Shown here piece by piece: positions 43,127 to 50,800 of a DNA stretch of 64,000 bases. The DNA lies in assembly GCA_963663375.1 (NCBI GenBank), contig OY760195.1:1736001-1800000 (forward strand), in the 5' to 3' direction. The translations under genes were made by a program, and so were the position numbers. The notes beneath the pieces were generated by a model, which was not told the DNA's origin, did no database searches, and was given only the letters and a program-made list of their open reading frames with translations. The DNA comes from JAYREN01 sp963663375. GTDB lineage: Bacteria > Acidobacteriota > Holophagae > Holophagales > Holophagaceae. Each line of letters opens with the position of its first letter. Position 1 is the first letter of the stretch.

Positions 43127-43636
43127 ATGTCCAAGCCCCTCATGTCCGACGATCTCAACCGCCGCCTGGTGGCCCTGCTCCAGGAGGAGGGCCGCATCAG
43201 TCACGCGGAACTGGCCGAGCGGCTGAGCGTCAGTCGCCCCACCGTCATCGACCGGGTCAAGCGCCTGGAAACGGAAGGCGTCATCAGCAGCTACAGCGCC
43301 CGGGTCAGTCCAGCCGCCGTGCAGAAGCCCAATGTGGCCTTCGTCTCCGTCCGCCACCGCAGCGGTGACGACGATGCCCTGGGCGCCGCCTTCCTGGATG
43401 CTCTGCGCAACGAACCCGATGTGCTGGAGGCCTACTCCATGGCCGGGGAGGACTGCCTGCTGCTCAAGCTCGTCGCCGATACGCCCATGGGCCTCCACGA
43501 GCGCCTGAAGCGCCTCCGCAGCCTGGGGGACCAGGTCAACACGCGCACGGCCATCGTGCTGCAGACCCACTTCGTCAAGCCCGGCCCGAGTCCCTTTCCC
43601 CCGGACCTCACCATCATCCGGAAGCCCCGCAAGTGA
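43127..43636 (+). CDS. Lrp/AsnC-family transcriptional regulator
   Basis: 169 aa feast/famine regulator. The N-terminal helix-turn-helix (DLNRRLVALLQEEGRISHAE, LAERLSVSRPTVIDRVKRLE, GVISSYSARVSP) is followed by a RAM/AsnC ligand-binding domain (EPDVLEAYSMAGEDCLLLKL). ATG 43127 fits best; ATG 43142 is possible, and neither has a strong Shine-Dalgarno. Its stop overlaps the GTG of the EamA permease by 4 bp, so regulator and exporter are cotranscribed, implying control of amino-acid efflux. Confidence 0.92.
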   Translation: MSKPLMSDDLNRRLVALLQEEGRISHAELAERLSVSRPTVIDRVKRLETEGVISSYSARVSPAAVQKPNVAFVSVRHRSGDDDALGAAFLDALRNEPDVLEAYSMAGEDCLLLKLVADTPMGLHERLKRLRSLGDQVNTRTAIVLQTHFVKPGPSPFPPDLTIIRKPRK

Positions 43637-44508
43637 TCGCCTGGCTGGCCTACGCCATCTGCGCGCTGGTCTGGGGCAGCACCTACTTCGCCATCGCCCT
43701 GGGCATCGAGTCCTTCACGCCCTTCGGCATGGTGGCCACCCGCTACCTCAGCGCCGGTGCCCTGGCGCTTCTGCTGTCCCGCCTGCGGGGCGAAGCACCG
43801 ATCCTGCGCCGGGATCTGCCCTACCTGATGCTCCAGGGCCTGCTGTTGCTGGGCATCTCCAACGCCCTGGTGACCTGGGCCGAAGGCCGTGTCCCCAGTG
43901 GCCTCACGGCCGTGCTCTGCTCCACCACGCCCTTCTTCTACGCGCTGATGAACCGCGAGGGACTCACCCGGCGTGCGGTCCTGGGCCTCGCCGTGGGCTT
44001 CTCCGGCGTGGCCGTGCTCACCTGGAAACCCGGCCAGGGCCTGACCATGAACCCCTTCGGCTTCTCGGCCATCATCCTCGCCACGTTCCTCTGGGCCTTC
44101 GGCACCCTCTTCGCCCGCAAGCGCGTGCAGGGTCACAGCCTGCTGGGCAACGTGGGCGTTCAGATGCTCACGGGCGGCGCCTTCGGACTTCTCATGACGC
44201 GCTTCACCGGCGGTTTCCTCCACGCGACGCTCACCAGCAAGGCCGCCCTGGCCGTGGCCTTCCTCGCCATCTTCGGCTCCCTCATCACCCAGACCGCCTT
44301 CAACTACCTCGCCCGAGTCTGGCCCCCCGCCAAGATGAGCACCTACGCCTTCCTGAATCCCCTGGTGGCGGTGCTGCTGGGCAGCCTCTTCCTGAGCGAG
44401 GCCTTCACCCCCCGGGTCGCCCTGGGGATGCTCGTGATCCTCGCAGGCGTCGCGCTGGTGCAGTTCCCCGCCCGGCGCCCCGCCGATCCCTGCCCCGCGG
44501 AGGAATGA
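43633..44508 (+). CDS. EamA/DMT-family permease (probable amino-acid or metabolite exporter)
   Basis: 291 aa inner-membrane protein with ten predicted helices in two EamA repeats (ALVWGSTYFAIALGIESFTP early; AFLNPLVAVLLGSLFLSEAF late). GTG start overlaps the regulator stop. Its own stop overlaps the ATP-grasp start by 4 bp (ATGA), giving a three-gene coupled operon. Family members such as RhaT/YdcZ/RarD relatives export amino acids or other small molecules. The AsnC partner points to an amino acid or a derivative made by the ATP-grasp enzyme. Confidence 0.9.
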   Translation: MIAWLAYAICALVWGSTYFAIALGIESFTPFGMVATRYLSAGALALLLSRLRGEAPILRRDLPYLMLQGLLLLGISNALVTWAEGRVPSGLTAVLCSTTPFFYALMNREGLTRRAVLGLAVGFSGVAVLTWKPGQGLTMNPFGFSAIILATFLWAFGTLFARKRVQGHSLLGNVGVQMLTGGAFGLLMTRFTGGFLHATLTSKAALAVAFLAIFGSLITQTAFNYLARVWPPAKMSTYAFLNPLVAVLLGSLFLSEAFTPRVALGMLVILAGVALVQFPARRPADPCPAEE

Positions 44509-45356
44509 TGCGCATCGCCCTCGCCACCTGCGAAACCCTGCCCGAGCTGTTTCTCGATGACCAGATCCTGATGGAGGCCCTGCGCCAACGGGGTGCAGAG
44601 GCCTTTCCCCTGGTGTGGTCCTCGGAGGAGGCCCGCACCGCGAGCCCCGACGCCTGCGTGATTCGCAATACCTGGGACTACTACCATCGCCCGACGGAAT
44701 TTCTCGCCTGGTCCGAGGGCATGGCCGCCCGCGCCACGCTGTTGAATCCTTTCGCGCTCCTGCGGTGGAATCACCACAAGGGTTACCTGCTGGAACTGGC
44801 CGCCCGAAAACTGCCCGTGGTGCCCACCATTCTCGCCCGCCAGGGCAGGCCGCTGCCGATCGCGCCCCTGGCCCTGGCGGCCGCCTGGCCGGAGATCGTG
44901 GTGAAGCCCGCCATCAGCGCCGGAGCCCATCGAACGGGGCGCTATGTTTCCGCCGATCCCGCAGCCCAGGCTCATCTCGCAGAGCTGACCCAGGACGGCG
45001 ATGCCCTCGTGCAGCCCTATCTTCCCAGTGTGGAAGCCTACGGGGAGCGGAGCTTCCTCTTCATCGAGGGCGAACTCACCCACGCCGTGCGTCGCACCCA
45101 GGCCCTCACCGAAGGGGTCGGCATCGAGCGCACCATGGATCGCGTGACCCCCACGGAAACCGAGCGCGCCATCGCCCTGGCCGTAATGGCCGCCCTCCCC
45201 GTGGCTCCGCTCTATGGCCGGGTGGACCTGGCGCCGGATGCCGAGGGCCGTCCCCTGCTCATGGAAGTCGAAGTCATCGAGCCCCGGCTCTTTCTCCAGG
45301 AATGCCCCGAGGCTGTGGAGAAATTCGCCGATGCGATCCTGGTGAGGCTGGGCTGA
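44505..45356 (+). CDS. ATP-grasp ligase-like protein (DcsG/RimK-related)
   Basis: 283 aa ATP-grasp fold enzyme, expected to join a carboxylate to an amine or thiol using ATP. It begins MMRIALATCETLPELFLDDQ and has VIRNTWDYYHRPTEFLAW, a block I associate with the DcsG-like group. It then has WNHHKGYLLELA, EIVVKPAISAGAHRTGRY (ATP-lysine), YGERSFLFIEGELTHAVRR and GRVDLAPDAEGRPLLMEVEVIEPRLFL (metal-binding acidic residues). It is translationally coupled to the EamA gene. Product unknown; a small peptide or amino-acid derivative exported by the permease is an attractive guess. Confidence 0.82.
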   Translation: MMRIALATCETLPELFLDDQILMEALRQRGAEAFPLVWSSEEARTASPDACVIRNTWDYYHRPTEFLAWSEGMAARATLLNPFALLRWNHHKGYLLELAARKLPVVPTILARQGRPLPIAPLALAAAWPEIVVKPAISAGAHRTGRYVSADPAAQAHLAELTQDGDALVQPYLPSVEAYGERSFLFIEGELTHAVRRTQALTEGVGIERTMDRVTPTETERAIALAVMAALPVAPLYGRVDLAPDAEGRPLLMEVEVIEPRLFLQECPEAVEKFADAILVRLG

Positions 45357-45455
45357 TCCCCTTTGATTTCCCCCCAAGGCACTCCGCCGCTTTCGCCGCT
45401 GGAGCCATGAGCCCCTCCGTGAGACACTGAAAGGCTCGGGTTTCGGGAGGATTAA

Positions 45456-46556
45456 ATGGCAGTTCAGTGCGGCATCGTGGGGCTCCCCAACGTCGGGAAA
45501 TCGACGCTCTTCAACGCGCTGACGCGGGCGGGCGCGGCGAGCGCCAACTACCCCTTCTGCACCATCGAGCCAAACACTGGCGTGGTGGATGTGCCGGATG
45601 CGCGCCTCGACAAGCTGGCTGAGATCGTGAAACCCATCCGCATCCTGCCCGCCGCCCAGGAATTCGTGGATATCGCAGGTCTCGTGCGGGGCGCCAGCAA
45701 GGGCGAGGGCCTCGGCAATGCCTTCCTGGCCAACATCCGCGAGACCGATGCCATCGTGCAAGTGACCCGCTGCTTCGAGGATGGCGATATCACCCACGTG
45801 GAGGGCGGCATCGACCCCGTGCGCGATCTCTCCATCATCGACATCGAGCTGATCCTCAAGGACATGGAGTCCGTGGAGAAGGCCCTGGAGCGCCACAGCA
45901 AGACCGCCAAGGGCGGCAACAAGGAATCCCAGGCGCTGGTGGTGATCTTCGAGAAGGTCAACAAGGCCCTCAACGATGGCCGCTGGGCCCGCACCGCCGA
46001 TCTCTACAAGGAGGATCGCGCCCTCCTCAAGCCCTTCGGCCTGCTAACCCTCAAGCCCATGCTGCTGGTGGGCAATATCAGCGAAGCGGATATCCCGAAC
46101 CCTTCTGCGAACCCCCACTACGCGGCCCTGGAGGCCGCTGGCAAGGAACGCGACTGCCCGGTGATCCCCATCTGCTCCAAGCTGGAGGCCGAAATCCAGG
46201 AACTGCCCGAGGACGAGCGCCCCATGTTCCTGGAAGAAGCCGGGCTCAAGGAGCCGGGCCTCAACACGCTGATTCGCGCCTCCTTCCGCCTGCTGGGCCT
46301 CCAGACCTACTTCACCGCCGGGGTGAAGGAAGTGCGCGCCTGGACCATCCATATCGGCGACACGGCCCCCCAGGCCGCAGGCGTCATCCACACCGACTTC
46401 GAGAAGGGCTTCATCCGCGCCCAGACCATCGCGTACGAGGACTTCATCCGCCTCGGCGGCGAGCAGGGCGCCAAGGAAGCCGGGCGCATGCGTTCCGAAG
46501 GCAAGGAATACGTCGTGCATGATGGCGACGTGATGAATTTCCTCTTCAACGTGTAG
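45456..46556 (+). CDS. ychF: Redox-regulated ribosome-binding ATPase/GTPase YchF (OLA1 family)
   Basis: 366 aa TRAFAC P-loop nucleotidase that binds ribosomes. G1 is GLPNVGKSTLFNALT, switch regions NYPFCTIEPNTGVVDVPD, G3 VDIAGLVRGASKGEGLGNAF and the altered G4 VGNISEAD in place of NKxD, which gives YchF its ATP preference. A coiled-coil insert and the C-terminal TGS-like domain with AWTIHIGDTAPQAAGVIHTD, FEKGFIRAQTIAYEDFI and EYVVHDGDVMNFLFNV complete it. GGGAGGATTAA precedes the ATG. Confidence 0.96.
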   Translation: MAVQCGIVGLPNVGKSTLFNALTRAGAASANYPFCTIEPNTGVVDVPDARLDKLAEIVKPIRILPAAQEFVDIAGLVRGASKGEGLGNAFLANIRETDAIVQVTRCFEDGDITHVEGGIDPVRDLSIIDIELILKDMESVEKALERHSKTAKGGNKESQALVVIFEKVNKALNDGRWARTADLYKEDRALLKPFGLLTLKPMLLVGNISEADIPNPSANPHYAALEAAGKERDCPVIPICSKLEAEIQELPEDERPMFLEEAGLKEPGLNTLIRASFRLLGLQTYFTAGVKEVRAWTIHIGDTAPQAAGVIHTDFEKGFIRAQTIAYEDFIRLGGEQGAKEAGRMRSEGKEYVVHDGDVMNFLFNV

Positions 46557-46572
46557 CGACCCACACCCTCTT

Positions 46573-46712
46573 AAAAGCAGAACCGCAGAGCGCGCAGAGA
46601 AAAGAGGAGAACACAGAGAAAAGCAGTAGGAAGCTCCAATTCCGCCCTTGTCTATTTTCCTTTCTCTGCGCCCTCGTTCTTTTCTCCGTGTCCTCTGCGG
46701 TTCATCTTTTCG
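46573..46712 (+). repeat. Family B dispersed intergenic repeat, copy 2
   Basis: AAAAGCAGAACCGCAGAGCG and CAGAGAAAAGAGGAGAACAC are mirrored by CTTTCTCTGCGCCCTCGTTC and CTCCGTGTCCTCTGCGGTTC. The arms are nearly complementary around an unrelated centre, so the element could fold as one long hairpin. It fills almost the whole ychF-dus gap and its right arm lies just before the dus start. Confidence 0.8.
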
Positions 46713-46726
46713 TAGCCGAGCCCCCG

Positions 46727-47725
46727 ATGTTCGAGTCCATCCACATCGCTGATCGCACGATCGCCCCCGCGCTTTTCCTGGCGCCCATGGCGGGGGTGAC
46801 TAACTCGGCCTTTCGGCGGCTGCTTTCCGATTTCGGTGGTTACGGAGCGCTCTTCACAGAGATGCTCTCGGCCTCCGCCTTCCTTCAGGACAAGACGGAC
46901 GAGTCGCCCTTCATCAAGCGCCGGGACTGCGAGGGCCAGGTTATCTACCAGTTCCGGGTCTCGGGCGAGGAGAACCTGGAGGCGGTCTTCGCGCGCATGG
47001 CCGAGATCGAGTGCACGGCCATCGATCTCAATCTGGGCTGCCCGGCGCCGGAGATCCAACAGAAGGCCTCGGGTGCGGCCCTGTGGCGGGATTCCCCGCG
47101 GCTCACGGAAGTGCTGCACCGCGTTCGCCGCTGCTACGACGGGCCCCTCACGGTGAAGTGCCGCCTGGGGGACGATCCTGAAAATTGGCGGGACGGCTTC
47201 AAGGAAAGGCTGCGGCTCTTCGAGGATTGCAATGTTCACGCAATCACGGTGCATCCCCGCTTCTCCACGGAAAAGCTCAAGCGCCGCGCCCGCTGGAGCG
47301 AGTTCCCCTGGATCGTCGCGCAGACAAAGCTGCCCATCATCGGCAACGGCGATGTGTGTTCGCCGCAGGATATCGAACAGAACCGCGCCTGCTTTGAGCC
47401 CCTGGCGGGCCTCATGCTGGGCCGCATCGTGGCCGTGAAGCCCTGGATCTTCCGGGACTTCGCCGGGCTTCCGCCCCTGGAGATCGATCACGCAGAAGTG
47501 TGGGACCGCCTCTACCGCTACACCCTGGAGGACTTCCCCCCGGAGCGGGCCTTCGGCCGCCTGAAGGAATTCACCGCCTACTTCGCCCAGAACTTCTTCT
47601 TCGGCCACGAACTCCACAAGGGCATCCAGAAGGCCACCACCGCAGCCGGCATCCGCGAGGCGGCGATGACGTTCCTGGAGGGAAAGCCCCAGCTCAGCGG
47701 AGGCGGAACGGCATTGTCAGCTTGA
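46727..47725 (+). CDS. tRNA-dihydrouridine synthase
   Basis: FMN enzyme reducing uridines in tRNA D-loops. 332 aa. Motifs are FLAPMAGVTNSAFRRLLSDF, the catalytic cysteine in DLNLGCPAPEIQQKASGAAL, VKCRLGD, ITVHPRF, PIIGNGDVCS and MLGRIVAVKPWIF. Dus subtype (B-like) is not certain. An upstream in-frame GTG (46688) lies inside the repeat element, so ATG 46727 (MFESIHIADRTIAPALFLAP) is used. Its 3' end overlaps the convergent TonB-like gene by 32 bp. Confidence 0.92.
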   Translation: MFESIHIADRTIAPALFLAPMAGVTNSAFRRLLSDFGGYGALFTEMLSASAFLQDKTDESPFIKRRDCEGQVIYQFRVSGEENLEAVFARMAEIECTAIDLNLGCPAPEIQQKASGAALWRDSPRLTEVLHRVRRCYDGPLTVKCRLGDDPENWRDGFKERLRLFEDCNVHAITVHPRFSTEKLKRRARWSEFPWIVAQTKLPIIGNGDVCSPQDIEQNRACFEPLAGLMLGRIVAVKPWIFRDFAGLPPLEIDHAEVWDRLYRYTLEDFPPERAFGRLKEFTAYFAQNFFFGHELHKGIQKATTAAGIREAAMTFLEGKPQLSGGGTALSA

Positions 47726-49202
47726 AGCGGGCCTTGACGGGTTTGTCGTCAAGCCGAGCAGGTTCAAAGGTCCAATCGAGCGCATAGTTCACGGCCGCCA
47801 ATACCAGCTCGGCAGGTCCTTTGAGGGCGACCACCCGCAAGGGAAGGCCGTCCTCACTAATCTCAATCGAGAGCACAACCTCGCCCTGGATGCGGTGCTG
47901 CCGGGCTCCTTCCGGGTAGCTTGGCGCGGGTGGCTGGTGTTTTATCTTGATGGCGCTGAAGTCGAAGTCCACCGCCCGGGGAGCCTTCAACACCTCAAGC
48001 GTCCCCAGGTTGGGCTTCTCTGGGTGGGGTGGAATCACCGTGGCTCTCACGACTCCCTGAAGCGTTCGAAGCAGACTCTCCTTAGATCCGGTTTTTCCCC
48101 GCTGGCCAACCACCAATCCCGCCCGGATCACGGGATGCAGGGTATCGCCCTTGATTTCCTCGCTCCGATCACGGTAATTCGAGAGCCTAGCTCGAATGGC
48201 GTAGGTGCAGATCTCTCTGGGTCCACGGAGGGTCTCCACGGTGATCCGGAGATGGTGGAGATCCCTATCTTCAGGGGACCCCTCCGATAACACCTGAACA
48301 CCTTCCTTGATGAGCATTTCCGAGACTTTCCCGGTGACCCAGGCTAACTCTGGCTGGAGCCCTGGCTCCTTCAAGCTTCCATTGACTGCTTCCACAACCG
48401 TTCGGGAGACCTTGGAAATGTGCGGAAGCCCATAGCGGAGGGAGAGGCCAAAGGCCAGGGGAGCGCGCGCCTCCAGGTCCTTTGGGACCTGGAAACGCAG
48501 GTTGGCCACATATCCGAGGGCAGCATTTACAAGAGGTCGAGCCCCTTCCGTAACACAGGCTTGGATTACGCGCCCCTTCCGATCGACCCGCAGGTCCATC
48601 GAGACCAAGCCTCCGACCCGCGCCTCTCGAGCCTCCCAAGGGTATTCCAAGACGGGTGCGGTCCCCTCCAGCTTCATGTCCTTCCCGTCCACCCGGATGT
48701 CAGCCAAATTCGGGAGTGTGACCCATTTCGGTTCGGCTTTCTCGGTGCTGGTTTCCGAGTCCTGCCGCAACACTTCCATCAGAACCGCTTGAGCGGCCTG
48801 GTTGAGGACTTCGGGAGACAGTTTCTCTTCCCGGGAAACAATGGCGCAGGCGGCGGCATTCCCCACACCAAGGCCTTGACCCGTGATGTCACCCGCCGGG
48901 GGCAGCCAGCCGATTACCTCCAGGCCTCTTGCACCACTAGGGGAAGTGCCATGGGAATCCACAAACACGCGAAGGAGGGAGACATCCTGCGAGCCATGTT
49001 CGCCAAAGACCGGATCTATCCCCCGTGCCCGCATCCCAGCCCGAAGCGCCTCCGTCATACCCGGAAGAAGGGTGCGAAGGGGTGCATCCACCGTCAGGCA
49101 ATCCACCTTGAGGGCCATTCGGCGGGGCACAGCGGCCTCCCCGGCCCACCCCAACCCAAACAGCGCAGCGCCTAGAGCAAGACAACGCCAGACACGAACC
49201 AT
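47694..49202 (-). CDS. Secreted protein with two TonB C-terminal-like modules
   Basis: 502 aa. A signal peptide (MVRVWRCLALGAALFGLGWAG) replaces the usual TonB membrane anchor. Two modules resemble TonB_C: about 185-255 (EYPWEAREARVGGLVSMDLR, VDRKGRVIQACVTEG) and the C-terminus (SYPEGARQHRIQGEVVLSIE, ISEDGLPLRVVALKGP, ALDWTFEPARLDDKPVKARF). The second is closer to consensus. It has no proline-rich linker, and the middle is unrecognised. It is probably periplasmic. GGAGG precedes the ATG. A secreted MEMO gene lies 20 bp upstream on the same strand, so they are likely cotranscribed. A role in energy transduction is not assured. Confidence 0.75.
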   Translation of the reverse strand: MVRVWRCLALGAALFGLGWAGEAAVPRRMALKVDCLTVDAPLRTLLPGMTEALRAGMRARGIDPVFGEHGSQDVSLLRVFVDSHGTSPSGARGLEVIGWLPPAGDITGQGLGVGNAAACAIVSREEKLSPEVLNQAAQAVLMEVLRQDSETSTEKAEPKWVTLPNLADIRVDGKDMKLEGTAPVLEYPWEAREARVGGLVSMDLRVDRKGRVIQACVTEGARPLVNAALGYVANLRFQVPKDLEARAPLAFGLSLRYGLPHISKVSRTVVEAVNGSLKEPGLQPELAWVTGKVSEMLIKEGVQVLSEGSPEDRDLHHLRITVETLRGPREICTYAIRARLSNYRDRSEEIKGDTLHPVIRAGLVVGQRGKTGSKESLLRTLQGVVRATVIPPHPEKPNLGTLEVLKAPRAVDFDFSAIKIKHQPPAPSYPEGARQHRIQGEVVLSIEISEDGLPLRVVALKGPAELVLAAVNYALDWTFEPARLDDKPVKARFKLTMPFRLR

Positions 49203-49222
49203 GAATATCCTCCGAGGCAGAA

Positions 49223-50371
49223 CTAATTAACCCTAGGCCCAACCCCGTACACCACCCCCGGATAGCTCACGAAGTGGTACAGGTTCGCCGGGGCGGTAGC
49301 GCCCATGCCCAGTGCCTTTACGGGCAGTTCGGGGGTGTCCACACTGGCGCCGAAGGCGGCGGGGATGCCCACGGGTACCGGCTGGCCGAGGCCCTTGGCG
49401 GTGGCTTCCAGCAGCATCGTTCCGAAGGGGATGGAGAAACGCCCGCACCAGGGCCTGTGGTATTCGTCGGGGCGGTCGGGGTTCACGCAGGCGGTGAAGA
49501 AGGTGCGGGTCTTGTCCGTGGAGACCGGCCCCGCCAGGGGGCCTTGGAGCAGGGCGCGGTCTTCCGCCATGGCCTTCATGTAGGCCGCCACACCGCCTTC
49601 CCCAAAGGGCACGTACTTGAAGTCGCTGCCGTAGTGAATGCCGTCCGAGGAAATGACGATGGCCACATCCCTGCCGAGGGTCCAACCGCGCTTCTGCATG
49701 GCCGCGGCCAGCGCCGTGCCGAGATGCGCGGCCATGGTCTCGAGTCGCTCGAAACGGGCAGAGGGCAGGAGGATCGGCAGAATCTCCACATCCTTTCGCT
49801 GATGCTTCAGCCAGTAGGCGATGGCCTCCAGGCTGTGCTCGCTGTCGTGGCTGGCGGCATCCCGGGAGTACTCCTCCCGAGCAAGTCCCGCCAGCACCTC
49901 GTCCCGCAGGCTCGACACGGGGATCTCACCATCGGGTGAGCGCCAGGCGCGATAGTCGTCGAAGACCATCCGATCCCGGGCGCCAAAGCGCCGGTATTTG
50001 TGGAAGACGCCCACCAGCAGGATGGTCCTGGCTGTCACCAACGGGATCATCCTGCGATACACGCGTCCCGCGTACAGGTAGTCGTCGTGGGGCAGGATCG
50101 CCCCCATGACCCCAGGAGCAGGCAGCGGACCGAAGGCCTCCGGCGCGGGAGGCGCCTCGGCGAGGGTCCAGACCTTGGCCATCTGGTCCGCCGTGGAGGC
50201 GAAACCCACCACGTCCTGCTGGCCCCGCAACTCTTTTGTGGAAGGAATCCCCATGGCCTTGCGCACTTCCACGAGGGGGGGTGGGGAATCCTTTCCGGAC
50301 TCGGGCGAACTCTGGGCGGCCAGGAGACCCGAACAGACGAGCGGGATGGCGAAGGCGAAGGCAAGGCTCAT
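49223..50371 (-). CDS. Secreted MEMO-domain (AmmeMemoRadiSam B) protein
   Basis: 382 aa. A signal peptide (MSLAFAFAIPLVCSGLLAAQ) is followed by a MEMO fold: VMGAILPHDDYLYAGRVYRR, TILLVGVFHKYRRFGARDRM, a SEHSLEAIAYWLKHQRKD block, VAIVISSDGIHYGSDFKYVP and DEYHRPWCG. MEMO proteins relate to extradiol dioxygenases and usually sit with AMMECR1 and radical-SAM genes in the cytoplasm. Here neither is present and the protein is exported. ATG 50371 with AGAGGATGCC upstream is preferred to one at 50422. It is probably cotranscribed with the TonB_C-like gene. Function unknown. Confidence 0.82.
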   Translation of the reverse strand: MSLAFAFAIPLVCSGLLAAQSSPESGKDSPPPLVEVRKAMGIPSTKELRGQQDVVGFASTADQMAKVWTLAEAPPAPEAFGPLPAPGVMGAILPHDDYLYAGRVYRRMIPLVTARTILLVGVFHKYRRFGARDRMVFDDYRAWRSPDGEIPVSSLRDEVLAGLAREEYSRDAASHDSEHSLEAIAYWLKHQRKDVEILPILLPSARFERLETMAAHLGTALAAAMQKRGWTLGRDVAIVISSDGIHYGSDFKYVPFGEGGVAAYMKAMAEDRALLQGPLAGPVSTDKTRTFFTACVNPDRPDEYHRPWCGRFSIPFGTMLLEATAKGLGQPVPVGIPAAFGASVDTPELPVKALGMGATAPANLYHFVSYPGVVYGVGPRVN

Positions 50372-50471
50372 GGCATCCTCTGGGTGCCAGGAGAGTGTCC
50401 CGGAGGCGGGCCCCATCGCCAAGTCCGGAATCCTCGATATTCATGAAATTTCGGGTCCGGGCTCCTGCCAT

Positions 50472-50551
50472 TTCATCACCGTTCATCCCTGTTGATCACT
50501 GGTTAAAAACACAGAAGAACCAGTGATGGACGGTGATAAACGGTGATGAAA
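50472..50551 (+). repeat. Family A dispersed intergenic inverted repeat, copy 3
   Basis: TTCATCACCGTTCATCCCTG plus ATCACTGGTT is mirrored by AACCAGTGATGGACGGTGAT plus AAACGGTGATGAA. This is the longest and best-paired copy in the window. Confidence 0.82.
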
Positions 50552-50800
50552 ACCTACGGTGGTGAGGTTGGCATCGCCCATACGTCGCGGGGCGTCGACT
50601 ACCGATACGTCGCGCATTCCGCGGTTCACGTTTCGGGCGCAGCCGGAGCGATGATCGAGTGGCTCAAAAACGGAATCGTTCATGCTTTCGGTGCAGGGAT
50701 CCGATAAGACGCCTTTCGGCATTTCCTTGGACAATGCTTTCTGGACGAATACTGCCCTCCAAAATCCCTGGGGCGCAATGGACTCTTGGATCAGGTGAAC
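50552..50800 (+). other. Gene-free upstream region of the sensor kinase
   Basis: No ORF or RNA gene is supported. A direct repeat ATACGTCGCG occurs twice (about 50580 and 50605), and CGGTT/GCGGTTCACG-like fragments lie beside it. A promoter for the kinase is expected here but no convincing -35/-10 pair is visible. Confidence 0.4.
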
